A stretch of DNA of 64,000 nt from Luteibacter sp. SG786 (GTDB taxonomy: Bacteria; Pseudomonadota; Gammaproteobacteria; Xanthomonadales; Rhodanobacteraceae): NCBI RefSeq assembly GCF_011759605.1, contig NZ_JAAOYX010000001.1:1488001-1552000 (forward strand), written 5' to 3'. The position numbers were made by a program, and so were the translations under genes. Shown here piece by piece: positions 1 through 8,120 of this stretch. Below the pieces are notes generated by a model that worked only from the letters and a program-made list of their open reading frames with translations, was not told the DNA's origin and did not search any database. How positions within the stretch are numbered: the first letter of the stretch is position 1; every line of letters begins with the position of its first letter.

Positions 1-432
1 TGGCTGATATTCAAGCTCGATCGACTCATGGCGGTGCGCATTGAACAGGTTGTCGAGATCGTCGAATCCCATGGCGCGCTGGTAAGGCCGCCTGGCGCAC
101 CTGCGCATGTGTGCGGCGTGGTCAACGACGGCAAGTCGCTGACCACCGTGATCGACCTGCGTACCCTCTACGGGATGGAGGCGGCGGAAAGCCTCGACCA
201 TCCCAAGATACTCGTCATCCAGCATAACGGACACAGGTACGGACTGACTGTGGCTTCGGTGGAGAACATCGTCGGCATCGAACCGGGTGCGAAGATCCGC
301 ATTCCTTCGCTGGTTGCGAATCACCTGGATCCGGAACTGAAGAAAGACCTCCACGAAGTGATCGACTCGCCGGAACACGGCAGCGTCCTGCTTCTGGATG
401 TGCTGTCGCTCATGCAGCGACTGACGGAGTAA
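1..432 (+). CDS. CheW-like chemotaxis coupling protein, 5' truncated
   Basis: The frame is open from the first base, so the gene begins outside the window; 143 residues remain. The first visible residues (WLIFKLDRLMAVRIEQVVEIVE region) match the start of a CheW domain, where a beta strand 'yLvF' is followed by the 'I..V.EIv' strand. The rest has the CheW pattern of short beta strands and conserved G/D turns (GVVNDG, TVIDL, YGLTV, V.NIVGI). CheW domains link chemoreceptors to the CheA kinase. A methionine at 28 would give 134 residues but would cut off the first strand, so I prefer the open-ended reading. No other chemotaxis gene is visible, so a solitary CheW-domain protein is also possible. 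Confidence 0.8.
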   Translation, partial: WLIFKLDRLMAVRIEQVVEIVESHGALVRPPGAPAHVCGVVNDGKSLTTVIDLRTLYGMEAAESLDHPKILVIQHNGHRYGLTVASVENIVGIEPGAKIRIPSLVANHLDPELKKDLHEVIDSPEHGSVLLLDVLSLMQRLTE

Positions 433-433
433 T

Positions 434-453
434 GCCCCTGCAAGGGCAGGGGC
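434..453. terminator. Hairpin between convergent genes
   Basis: A perfect 8-bp inverted repeat (GCCCCTGC, loop AAGG, GCAGGGGC) begins one base after the stop codon of the CheW-like gene and lies before the 3' end of the convergent yjdM gene. It has no T-run, so it may be a bidirectional RNA-stabilising hairpin or a weak terminator. Confidence 0.5.
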
Positions 454-465
454 GTACCGCGGTGA

Positions 466-813
466 TCAAGCCTTCTTCAGAAAGCAGACCTTGAGCACCA
501 GACCCTTGATCTTGTCGGAGCTCCCTTCGATGTGATCGGCATCCCCTTCGACCAGGCGGATGTTGCGGATGACGGTCCCTTGCTTCAGTGGAATCGACGA
601 ACCCTTGACCTTCAGGTCCTTGATCACCACGACGGTGTCGCCGTTATTCAGCGGGTTCCCATGAACGTCGCGCGTCACCGCGCCCTGTTCATCGACGTCT
701 GCCGGCCGCTGCGGCCACTCGTGCGCGCAATCGGCGCAGATGTACATGTCCCCGTCGGGATAGGTGTTTTCCATGCCGCACTGCGGGCACGCGGGGATGG
801 CTGATGTGGTCAC
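466..813 (-). CDS. yjdM: YjdM/PhnA family zinc-ribbon protein
   Basis: This is a 115-residue protein of the PhnA/YjdM (alkylphosphonate utilisation operon protein) family. An N-terminal zinc ribbon is formed by CPQCG near residue 9 and CADC near residue 26. It is followed by the conserved KGSS...LKQGT...IRLV.GD..HIEG core, ending in 'LKVCFLKKA', which is where this family usually ends. The start is a GTG, since no ATG is available in frame. The role of YjdM is not well defined, and the old link to phosphonoacetate hydrolysis does not hold for this family. The gene stands alone, convergent with the CheW-like gene. Confidence 0.85.
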   Translation of the reverse strand: MTTSAIPACPQCGMENTYPDGDMYICADCAHEWPQRPADVDEQGAVTRDVHGNPLNNGDTVVVIKDLKVKGSSIPLKQGTVIRNIRLVEGDADHIEGSSDKIKGLVLKVCFLKKA

Positions 814-946
814 GGCAATCTCTGTGGTTGAGGCACCCCTTCATTATACGATCTCCCGCGTTCGGGCCGGTGCGGCAACAGCAAGCACGATCAAATGACG
901 CCACCGCGGATGGCCTAGCATGGGCCATCGCTGAAGGGGATCGCGT

Positions 947-1771
947 ATGGCGGCGGTGCAACGTGCGCTTTGGTACATCGAAAGTCATTCGGGACAGGCG
1001 CTTGCCTTGACGGACGTGGCTCGCGCCGCCGGGGTGTCCACGTTTCACTTGTCACGCCTGTTCCAGACGGCCACGGGGTGGTCGGTGGTCAGATACCTGC
1101 GCATGCGGCGGCTCAGCCAGGCCGCGGCGGCCCTGGCGGCCGGCGCGACAGACATTCTCGATGTTGCCCTGTCGGCGGGCTACGGATCGCACGAGGCGTT
1201 CACGCGCGCGTTCCGGGATGCCTTCGGACAGACGCCGGAAGAGGTCCGCAAACAGGCCTCTCTCGAGGGCCTGGACACCGTTGCGCCCCTGCGTGTGATC
1301 GAGGAGCCGGCGCCTGCGCTGGCGGCGCTGCGTGTCGAGACCATCGGTCCGCTGTTGCTCTCGGGCATCAGCCGTCCATATCGGGCAAGCGACACGGCAG
1401 GCATTCCCGCGCAGTGGCAATGTCTGTTCGACCAGCGGGCCAGTCGGATGCCTGCTGTGCCGGCCTACGGCGTCTTTGCGGCCGGGGACGACGATGGCTG
1501 CGTGGAGTATCTCGCCGGCCATCCCATATCGCGCCTTGCGGAGGCCCTGCCTGGCCACCACACGCTGCGGCTGGCACAACGACGCTATGCGGTCGTGAGG
1601 CACGCCGCGCACATCGGATCCATTCCTCTCACATGGCGAGCCATGATGGACGACTGGTTGCCCGCGTCAGGCTTGCGTGCCATCGATGCCCCCGATTTCG
1701 AGCGTTACGACGCATCGTTCGACACCGCGACCGGCGAAGGCGGGGTGGATATCTGCGTACCCATTGAATGA
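947..1771 (+). CDS. AraC family regulator with GyrI-like effector domain
   Basis: A 274-residue transcription factor. Two AraC helix-turn-helix units fill residues about 5-105 (LTDVARAAGVSTFHLSRLF, then ILDVALSAGYGSHEAFTRAF, the classic second helix signature). A GyrI-like/AraC effector-binding domain follows, from about residue 120 to the end (VETIGPLLLSGI..., closing in DICVPIE). Family members of this layout (Rob/SoxS-like HTH plus GyrI) bind small hydrophobic compounds or antibiotics. The ATG at 947 has a GAAGGGG Shine-Dalgarno. The alpha/beta hydrolase starts 18 bases downstream and is probably co-transcribed. Confidence 0.88.
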   Translation: MAAVQRALWYIESHSGQALALTDVARAAGVSTFHLSRLFQTATGWSVVRYLRMRRLSQAAAALAAGATDILDVALSAGYGSHEAFTRAFRDAFGQTPEEVRKQASLEGLDTVAPLRVIEEPAPALAALRVETIGPLLLSGISRPYRASDTAGIPAQWQCLFDQRASRMPAVPAYGVFAAGDDDGCVEYLAGHPISRLAEALPGHHTLRLAQRRYAVVRHAAHIGSIPLTWRAMMDDWLPASGLRAIDAPDFERYDASFDTATGEGGVDICVPIE

Positions 1772-1789
1772 CGTGCCGAAGGACTTCCG

Positions 1790-2896
1790 ATGAATCGACT
1801 GACCCGCGTTCTCACTCTCATCGCCGCGTGCCTGGTCACGGGTACGGCAGCCGCCGCCGTTGGCGAAATGCATCGTTCAACCAGCACACCCACGGCCGCG
1901 CTCCGTGACGCATCGGGGTCACCGCGCATCGCCATCACCGTCTGGTATCCGGCCACCGACGGCGCCATCGAAAAGCCGTTGCTGATCGGGCCACCCGACC
2001 GGCCGCTCTTCGATAGCGGCAGGGCCGCGCCGGACGCACCCGTGGCGAACGGCCGCTACCCGGTGGTGCTGCTCTCGCACGGCTTTGGCGGCACAGCCAG
2101 GGTCATGGGCTGGTTCGGCACGAAATTGGCCGCTGCCGGTTTCATCGTCATCGCCGTCGATCACCCCGGCAGCAATGGCCGGAGCCCCATCACCCACGCG
2201 GGCGCCGCGTGGTGGTGGGAACGCGCGGAAGACTTGAAGGCCGCGTGGAACGCGGTACGCAAGGACGAGGTGATCGGGCCGCACCTGGACGCGTCGCGAC
2301 TGGGAGTTGCCGGTTTCTCCGCCGGAGGTTTCGCTGCACTGGTCGCGGCCGGCGCGCGTGTCGATGTCGATCACTTCGTGGCGTTCTGCAAGGCGCACCC
2401 TGACGACGGGGTGTGCGCGCCACAACTCGAAGCCCCCGCAATGGCAGCCCGCGATGCCGACACGGCCCTGGCCGATCCGAAGATGCAGGCCCGCCTTGCC
2501 GACGCGCCCGCGGATCATTCCATACCAGGGGTGCGCGCGGCCTTTGCCATGGCGCCGGCGCTGGTCCAGGCGCTGGGTCCCGCGTCGCTGCCACGTATGA
2601 CGGTGCCCGTGTCTATCGTGGTGGGTGACGCGGACACGGTGGCCCCCGCCGCGACCAATGCCAGCGTCGCTGCCCGGGCGATTCCGGGCGCCCGCGAAGA
2701 CGTGTTACCCCTGGTGACGCATTACGATTTCCTGGCCACGTGCCAGCCCGCCGCGCGACAGGTGGTGCCGCAGTGCGCACAGGCCAACCACCAGGCCGCG
2801 GCGCACGATGCCGCCATCCGGCACGCGTTGCAGCTGTTCAAGGGCATGACGCCGCGGGCATCGGGGCAGGGTACGCCAGCGGCACCGGCACGTTAG
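1790..2896 (+). CDS. Secreted alpha/beta hydrolase (dienelactone hydrolase-like)
   Basis: A 368-residue protein with a clear signal peptide (MNRLTRVLTLIAACLVTGTAAA). The fold is alpha/beta hydrolase: the region VVLLSHGFGG supplies the oxyanion turn, GVAGFSAGGFAAL holds the nucleophile Ser in GFSAGG, VVGDADTVAP the acidic residue and VTHYDFL a candidate catalytic His. Related predicted periplasmic dienelactone hydrolases and PAF-acetylhydrolase-like lipases have this length. GAAGGA precedes the ATG by six bases. The stop overlaps the convergent tetR-like gene by 4 bp. The substrate is unknown. Confidence 0.82.
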   Translation: MNRLTRVLTLIAACLVTGTAAAAVGEMHRSTSTPTAALRDASGSPRIAITVWYPATDGAIEKPLLIGPPDRPLFDSGRAAPDAPVANGRYPVVLLSHGFGGTARVMGWFGTKLAAAGFIVIAVDHPGSNGRSPITHAGAAWWWERAEDLKAAWNAVRKDEVIGPHLDASRLGVAGFSAGGFAALVAAGARVDVDHFVAFCKAHPDDGVCAPQLEAPAMAARDADTALADPKMQARLADAPADHSIPGVRAAFAMAPALVQALGPASLPRMTVPVSIVVGDADTVAPAATNASVAARAIPGAREDVLPLVTHYDFLATCQPAARQVVPQCAQANHQAAAHDAAIRHALQLFKGMTPRASGQGTPAAPAR

Positions 2897-3531
2897 GATC
2901 GCGGCCTCGACGCGCCGACAAGATACGCCTTGCACATCAGCGGCAGTTCGCTGCGCAGCGTGGCGACGGATGCCGGCGATGCGTCGCCCTCAAGGACCGC
3001 GCGTACCGTCCCGACCATCAGGACACGCAACGCGTAGGTGACCTTGTGGAGGTCGTCGAACGTTGCGTCGCTGACCGTCGCCAACGCGCGGAAGATGATG
3101 TGTTCGGCACGCCGAACGATGTCATCGACCAGCGGCGCCGTTTCCAGCTCGGTGGCCACCACGTAGAGCGCCCGCGTGCCCGGCATGCCCCGCAGCTTCG
3201 CGTCGAGGTAAGCACGGCTGAGGCCTTCCGCCATTTGCGCCACGGGCTTGCCGGAGAAGGCATCCGATGCGTCCTGAAGCGCCTTGATGACCTCCTCCAG
3301 GTAATCCTCCAGCACGGCGTACAGCAGCGCGTGCCGGTGCGGAAAGTACTGGTACATGGTGCCGACGGAGACGCCCGCCCGTGCGGCCACCCGGGTGGTG
3401 GTGAGGCCGTGGTAGCCGTCCGTCAGCAAAACCTGAATCGCAGCCTCGAAAATGGCCGCCACCGTGGCCGCCGAACGGGCCTGACGGGGCGTTTTTCGCG
3501 GCTTCAAGGCATCGTTTGGGGCGACTGGCAT
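2893..3531 (-). CDS. TetR/AcrR family regulator
   Basis: A 212-residue TetR-type repressor. The N-terminal HTH is clear: RSAATVAAIFEAAIQVLL, then GLTTTRVAARAGVSVGTMYQYFPHRHALL, which is the canonical recognition helix and 'YxYF' motif. The C-terminal ligand domain is variable. I use the ATG at 3531 (MPVAPNDALK) rather than 3564 because basic residues of a normal TetR arm follow it directly. It is divergent from the SDR gene starting at 3607, its most likely target, and the 75-bp gap should hold the operator. Confidence 0.87.
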   Translation of the reverse strand: MPVAPNDALKPRKTPRQARSAATVAAIFEAAIQVLLTDGYHGLTTTRVAARAGVSVGTMYQYFPHRHALLYAVLEDYLEEVIKALQDASDAFSGKPVAQMAEGLSRAYLDAKLRGMPGTRALYVVATELETAPLVDDIVRRAEHIIFRALATVSDATFDDLHKVTYALRVLMVGTVRAVLEGDASPASVATLRSELPLMCKAYLVGASRPRS

Positions 3532-3606
3532 ATGCGAATGTAAAAGCCCGGCGGAGGTTCCCACCTAACTGGGGCGGGTCGTCCGCTTGTTCAACAGGAA
3601 CCCTTC

Positions 3607-4335
3607 ATGACACAGCAACGTCGCATCACCCTCGTCACCGGCGCCAACAAGGGCATCGGTCTGGAAGTGGCTCGGCAGCTCGGCAAGGTGGGCCATACCA
3701 TCCTGCTCGGCGCGCGCGATGCCGGCCGCGGCCAGGCCGCGGTGGACAGCCTGCGCGCCGACGGCATCGAGGCCCGGCTGGTAACCATCGACCTGGGCTC
3801 GTCCGAGTCGATCAAGGCCGCTGCGGCGGACATCGAACGCCAGGAGGGCCGCCTCGACGTTCTGGTCAACAACGCCGCCATCGTCGATCCCGCCGACGGC
3901 CCTGCAGGGGTGGCCGATCTGACGGCCGTGCGCCGCATATTCGACACGAACTTCTTCGGCACCGTGGAGGCCACGCAGGCATTGCTGCCCCTGCTTCGGA
4001 AGTCCGAAGCCGCCCGCATCATCAATGTGTCCAGCAGCCTTGGATCCATCGCCCTCAACGCAGACCCGGGCTGGGAATACGCGGCTGTGAAGTTCCTGGG
4101 ATACAACGGCTCCAAAGCTGCCCTGAACCTCTTCACCGTCATCCTGGCCGCGGAATTGAAGGACACCGGCATCCGGGTGCACACCGTGAACCCGGGCTAC
4201 ACCGCCACCGACCTCAACGGGCACAGCGGCCATCAGACCCTCGCCGAAGGTGCGCAGGAGATCGTGCGGCTCGCCCAAGCCGAAGGCGGCGAGACCGGCA
4301 CGTTCACGAGTAAGGATGGAACCGAACCGTGGTAA
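3607..4335 (+). CDS. SDR family NAD(P)-dependent oxidoreductase
   Basis: A 242-residue classical short-chain dehydrogenase. It shows the cofactor motif TGANKGIG near residue 9, NNAAI in strand 4, and catalytic Ser (INVSSS) and Tyr-Lys (YNGSK). The C-terminus (GTFTSKDGTEPW) matches related carbonyl-reductase-like SDRs. AGGA lies just upstream of the ATG. It is divergent from a TetR regulator. Its last 14 codons and the following 25 bases are repeated, slightly altered, after the next gene (5687-5753). Confidence 0.88.
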   Translation: MTQQRRITLVTGANKGIGLEVARQLGKVGHTILLGARDAGRGQAAVDSLRADGIEARLVTIDLGSSESIKAAAADIERQEGRLDVLVNNAAIVDPADGPAGVADLTAVRRIFDTNFFGTVEATQALLPLLRKSEAARIINVSSSLGSIALNADPGWEYAAVKFLGYNGSKAALNLFTVILAAELKDTGIRVHTVNPGYTATDLNGHSGHQTLAEGAQEIVRLAQAEGGETGTFTSKDGTEPW

Positions 4336-4360
4336 CGAGGATGGTCGACCGGGTTACCGA
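4294..4360 (+). repeat. Direct repeat copy 1 (3' end of the SDR gene)
   Basis: This 67-base segment spans the last codons of the SDR gene and the following 25 bases. It recurs at 5687-5753 with one inserted base and about four substitutions. The shared cores are ACCGGCACGTTCACGAG, GGAACCGAACCGTGGTAACG and GATGGTCGACCGGGTTACCG. The pair exactly brackets the diguanylate cyclase gene. Confidence 0.85.
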
Positions 4361-4437
4361 TCCGTTCTGAAGCAAGCTTCGTAAAGGATATACTTGCTAA
4401 CAAGACCCGCTTCCGGGTCGTTGTGTCGGGGATCCGC

Positions 4438-5667
4438 GTGGAAACGCTCGCGAGGCTGGCGCACGCCGGCACCTTGCTCATCGTCAATGCACTGCTCGCG
4501 TCGCTTTCATGCGCGATCTTCCTGGCGCTGCGCTGGTCTCTGCGGCATTCCGGACGAACCAGGGGGCTTGCCCTGTGGGCTTTAAGCCAGGCGTTCGTTG
4601 CCGGCGGCTTTTGCGTCCTCATCCTCCCGGCCTTTCAGGTCGCCTTCGTCGGTCTTGGTCTGTTGGGCAACTTGCTCATCGACCTCGGCACGGCTGCGTC
4701 GTTCGCTGCCGTCTGGATCTATTTTTCGAAGCCACGGCGCTTCGGGTTCGTCATCATCATTGCCGCGGCCGTCGCCGTGGTGGAATCCGTTCTCGTGCTG
4801 CGCGGCGGCGAGGATCTGCGCGTGATGGTCACGGTCGGTGGGAGCTTGAAAGCGATCCTGACTTTTGCCACCGGCCTTATGCTCTGGCAATGCCCGGATC
4901 CCAGCCAGCGGGTGCCTGCCAGGGTGGCAGCAGCTTTTCACGCATTCTGGGGATTGGCGCTTCTGATTCGGGTGGCCTGGTGGATGGTTCACCCGGCTGC
5001 CGAAGGGCAGCACGACGTGACTTCGAGCTTCGGCTTGCTTGCGCGGATGGTTTTAACCTGGGCGATCACACCTTGCTTGCTGTGGATGATGAGCCGGCAG
5101 TTCGATGCCGACCTTCGGCGGCTGGCCCATGAGGATGCGCTGACCGGCGTCGCAAACCGACGCGCGATGTGGGCGGCGGCTGAGCGGTCGCTGTCGCGCG
5201 CCGCTTCGACACGCTCACGCTGCGGCGTCTTGATTCTGGATGTGGATCATTTCAAGGCCATCAACGATCGGTTTGGCCATCCAGGTGGCGATCAGGTGCT
5301 CATCGCCCTCGCCAAGGTGCTGCAAGCGGTAGTGAAGCCCCCCGATCTGGTCGCTCGCATCGGCGGCGAGGAGTTTATGGTGTTGATGACAGACACCGAT
5401 GTCTCTGCCGTCGGACGGATGGCCGAAGACCTGCGCCGGGCTGTGGAAACCACCCCATTCGTGGTGGACGGCATAACACTCCATTGCACCGTGAGCATCG
5501 GGCACCATGTCGCCGAGACCGATGAATCATGGAACGATGCTGTAACTCGTGCAGACCGCGCGCTCTATGCAGCCAAGCTGCGCGGACGCAATCGAGCCGA
5601 AGTTGCCGATGGATTCGACCGAGTCGACGGGGACCGCGCGGCGGCGCAGCCAGGTACGCCGACGTAG
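4438..5667 (+). CDS. Membrane diguanylate cyclase (GGDEF)
   Basis: About 409 residues. Roughly six hydrophobic segments fill residues 1-215. A GGDEF domain follows, with DVDHFKAINDRFGHPGGD (metal and GTP binding) and the active-site loop RIGGEEF, so the enzyme should make cyclic di-GMP. The inhibitory I-site, usually RxxD five residues before the GGEEF motif, reads KPPD here, so product inhibition may be weakened. I prefer the GTG at 4438 because GGGGA lies six bases upstream; GTG 4423 would add five residues. The gene sits between two copies of the SDR 3' end, which suggests it was inserted. Confidence 0.87.
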   Translation: METLARLAHAGTLLIVNALLASLSCAIFLALRWSLRHSGRTRGLALWALSQAFVAGGFCVLILPAFQVAFVGLGLLGNLLIDLGTAASFAAVWIYFSKPRRFGFVIIIAAAVAVVESVLVLRGGEDLRVMVTVGGSLKAILTFATGLMLWQCPDPSQRVPARVAAAFHAFWGLALLIRVAWWMVHPAAEGQHDVTSSFGLLARMVLTWAITPCLLWMMSRQFDADLRRLAHEDALTGVANRRAMWAAAERSLSRAASTRSRCGVLILDVDHFKAINDRFGHPGGDQVLIALAKVLQAVVKPPDLVARIGGEEFMVLMTDTDVSAVGRMAEDLRRAVETTPFVVDGITLHCTVSIGHHVAETDESWNDAVTRADRALYAAKLRGRNRAEVADGFDRVDGDRAAAQPGTPT

Positions 5668-5686
5668 CGGAGCTTGGCCTGGCGCC

Positions 5687-5753
5687 ACCGGCACGTTCAC
5701 GAGCTAAGGACGGAACCGAACCGTGGTAACGATGATGGTCGACCGGGTTACCG
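5687..5753 (+). repeat. Direct repeat copy 2 (decayed SDR 3' end)
   Basis: This is the second copy of the 4294-4360 segment. Upstream, in frame, it reads GAWPGATGTFTS and then hits a stop made by a single inserted base, so it is the decayed C-terminus of an SDR paralogue or of the original SDR copy. Its right edge contains the stop codon of the convergent amidohydrolase gene, whose last residues (TDR) are encoded inside the repeat. Confidence 0.8.
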
Positions 5754-7187
5754 GTCGGTAATGTCGTTCTTAACCAGCGGCACAAACGCGGTCCGCGGAT
5801 AGACACGGCCGCGTTTGACGGTCATCAGCACGGATTTCAGATTTTTCAGGTCCGTGAGCGGGTTACGGGCAAGCACCACCATGTTCGCAAGCTTGCCCGG
5901 TTCGATGCTACCCATGTCGCGCTGCTGGCCTGCCGCGCGTGCGCCGACGAGCGTGGCCGATTGCAGAATCGCCTCGTTCGGCATGCCGGCTTTTACCGCA
6001 AGCGTGTCGAGTTCGTGGAACAGATCCGGCCATGGATCCTTCCAATCGCCGATGAAGTCGGTTCCGGCATCGATCGGCACGTGGGCGAGATAGGCCTGTC
6101 TGGTGATCTCGCCGCCCACTGTGTCGTCGCAACTGCCGGGTGCGAGCGGAGGCATGGTGGTCGAGCCGGCGGTATCGCTGCTGTAAGTCCAAAGCGTCGC
6201 ATCGAGGATGGTGCCACGGCGCGCCATTTCCTTGAAAAGGCGGGCGAGCGCCGGGTTGTCGCCCTGGCGGAACTTCGCCAGATCGACGTTTGGATGTGGC
6301 TCGCTCCAGCTGGGAACATGCGCGTCGGGCTCGCGGATGAGCAGACAGGCATGCGAGATCGCATCGACACCCGCCGCCACCATGTCCGAGGGCTTGGAGG
6401 GGTAGGGCGTTGCGTGGGCCCATACCAGCAGCCCCTGTCGATGCGCTTCGGCCGTGATCCGGGAAGCGAGATCGGCGGGAAGATCGGCGTAGAGTTTGAT
6501 CGCCGTTGCCCAGGTTCCTTTCGCTCGTGCAACCGCCAGCGGCAGGTCCGTGGCCTTGGTCACGGCTTGCATCCACGGCACATGTCCCGGCACGCCGCCA
6601 ACGGAAACCTGGCCGGTACGCTCGTCCGTGAAGAAATCGGGGCCCGCCATCAAGGCGGCGTAGTAGATGTCCGGAGCAGGAATCTCGCCGGCCAGGCTGG
6701 CACGGGTAAGCTCCCCTACCGCACGAAGGTCGTCGGCCATGTCGCGGACGGCTGTCACGCCGCCGTAAAGGTCGCGCCGCAGGATGGCTTCCGCCTGCCG
6801 CCTGTTAGGCGGCGTGGCCAGATGGACGTGAGCATCGATCATCCCAGGCATGAGGAAGCGCTCACGCAGGTCGATCGCTTTGGCCTTGGCGCGCACCGCG
6901 GGATCCAGTTGCGAGTCTGGCAGAACGCGAAGGATTCGCTCGCCTTCTACGAGAACATCCATGTCGGGCCGCGGGGGAGCACCCGATCCGTCGATAAGCG
7001 TCGCGCCCTGAAACAGCGTGATGCCAGACTTCGGTGCTTTATCGGTGGCGGGCACTGCGGCGTGCGCGAGGGCGCAGCACAGGAGCACGGCCACGGCTAT
7101 GGAGCATGTCAAAGGGCGTTGCTTGCGAGCGGCCAGCCAAGATGTGATCCGCGCGCCTGATTCGATACCGGCCTTCCCGTCGTTCAT
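5748..7187 (-). CDS. Secreted metal-dependent amidohydrolase
   Basis: A 479-residue amidohydrolase-superfamily enzyme with an N-terminal hydrophobic export segment (SIAVAVLLCCALAHA). Metal-site motifs are visible: HVHLA (HxH) after GMIDA, a later His in VWAHATPY, ISHACLL, and an Asp in DAGTDF. The C-terminal GSIEPGKLANMVVL segment is typical of imidazolonepropionase-like members. The start is set at ATG 7187, which has GGAGGGG six bases upstream. Substrates in this family include cyclic amides and dipeptides; none can be assigned here. Confidence 0.84.
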   Translation of the reverse strand: MNDGKAGIESGARITSWLAARKQRPLTCSIAVAVLLCCALAHAAVPATDKAPKSGITLFQGATLIDGSGAPPRPDMDVLVEGERILRVLPDSQLDPAVRAKAKAIDLRERFLMPGMIDAHVHLATPPNRRQAEAILRRDLYGGVTAVRDMADDLRAVGELTRASLAGEIPAPDIYYAALMAGPDFFTDERTGQVSVGGVPGHVPWMQAVTKATDLPLAVARAKGTWATAIKLYADLPADLASRITAEAHRQGLLVWAHATPYPSKPSDMVAAGVDAISHACLLIREPDAHVPSWSEPHPNVDLAKFRQGDNPALARLFKEMARRGTILDATLWTYSSDTAGSTTMPPLAPGSCDDTVGGEITRQAYLAHVPIDAGTDFIGDWKDPWPDLFHELDTLAVKAGMPNEAILQSATLVGARAAGQQRDMGSIEPGKLANMVVLARNPLTDLKNLKSVLMTVKRGRVYPRTAFVPLVKNDITDR

Positions 7188-7308
7188 CCCGTTCCCCTCC
7201 AACCCCGATGCAGGCTGACGAAATGGTGCGACCGCTCGCCGGCGACTCAGGGCGATCTAAGTATGTGCACCTAGAGTAAACCGACAGCTACTCCAGCGGT
7301 GACCCCCG

Positions 7309-8082
7309 ATGCAGCGAGAATCCGTCCCCAGCAAGGTGCCTGACGTCGTACTCAGCTTCTGGGTCATCAAGATCCTGGCCACCACCTTGGGCGAGACCGC
7401 CGGGGACGCGGTGTCGATGTCGCTCGGCCTGGGCTACTTGCTCAGCACAGCGATCTTCGCCGTGGTTTTCGCCGTGGCGGTGGCTGCGCAGATACGCGCC
7501 GTCCGTTTCCATCCAGCACTGTACTGGGTGACGATCATCGCGACCACGATCGTCGGCACGACACTTGCGGATTTCGCCGACCGCTCGCTGGGTATCGGTT
7601 ACGCAGGAGGCGCGGGAATCTTGCTCGCCCTGTTGCTCGCCTCGCTGATCACATGGTACCGGGTCGCCGGTTCGGTCAGCATGCAGACCGTGGTCTCAAC
7701 GCGCAGCGAGGTGTTCTATTGGATCACCATCATGTTCTCGCAGACACTCGGCACCGCCCTGGGCGACTGGACGGCCGACAGTATGGGCTTGGGTTACCTG
7801 GGCGGCATGGCCATCTTCGGCGGCCTGCTGCTGGTCGTGGCGCTGGCTTATTACATGACCCGCGTGTCCCGCACGTTGCTGTTCTGGATTGCCTTCGTCC
7901 TGACCCGTCCGCTGGGCGCCGTGGTCGGCGACCTGTTGGATAAGCCGACCGATCATGGCGGACTCGCGCTAAGCCGCTACACGGCCTCGCTCGTCCTGAT
8001 GGGGCTCATCGCATTGTGCATCATGCTCTTCGAGCAGCGCCCGGCTCGCGGGGAAGTCTTCAAGCAACCGACAGACGGCTGA
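7309..8082 (+). CDS. COG4705-type membrane protein with four internal repeats
   Basis: A 257-residue integral membrane protein. A unit of about 60 residues repeats four times, each with an aromatic/TM start and a motif like 'TLGxxxGDxxxxxxGLGYxxG': TTLGETAGDAVSMSLGLGY, TIVGTTLADFADRSLGIGY, QTLGTALGDWTADSMGLGY, and a diverged PLGAVVGDLLDKPTDHGG. Each repeat supplies about two helices, so roughly eight segments are expected. The acidic residue inside each helix pair suggests a transport or ion-binding function, but the family is uncharacterised. It is divergent from the amidohydrolase gene. Confidence 0.75.
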   Translation: MQRESVPSKVPDVVLSFWVIKILATTLGETAGDAVSMSLGLGYLLSTAIFAVVFAVAVAAQIRAVRFHPALYWVTIIATTIVGTTLADFADRSLGIGYAGGAGILLALLLASLITWYRVAGSVSMQTVVSTRSEVFYWITIMFSQTLGTALGDWTADSMGLGYLGGMAIFGGLLLVVALAYYMTRVSRTLLFWIAFVLTRPLGAVVGDLLDKPTDHGGLALSRYTASLVLMGLIALCIMLFEQRPARGEVFKQPTDG

Positions 8083-8120
8083 GCGTGCATGCCTCCGCGG
8101 CGATCGCCCATCCCGCTTCT

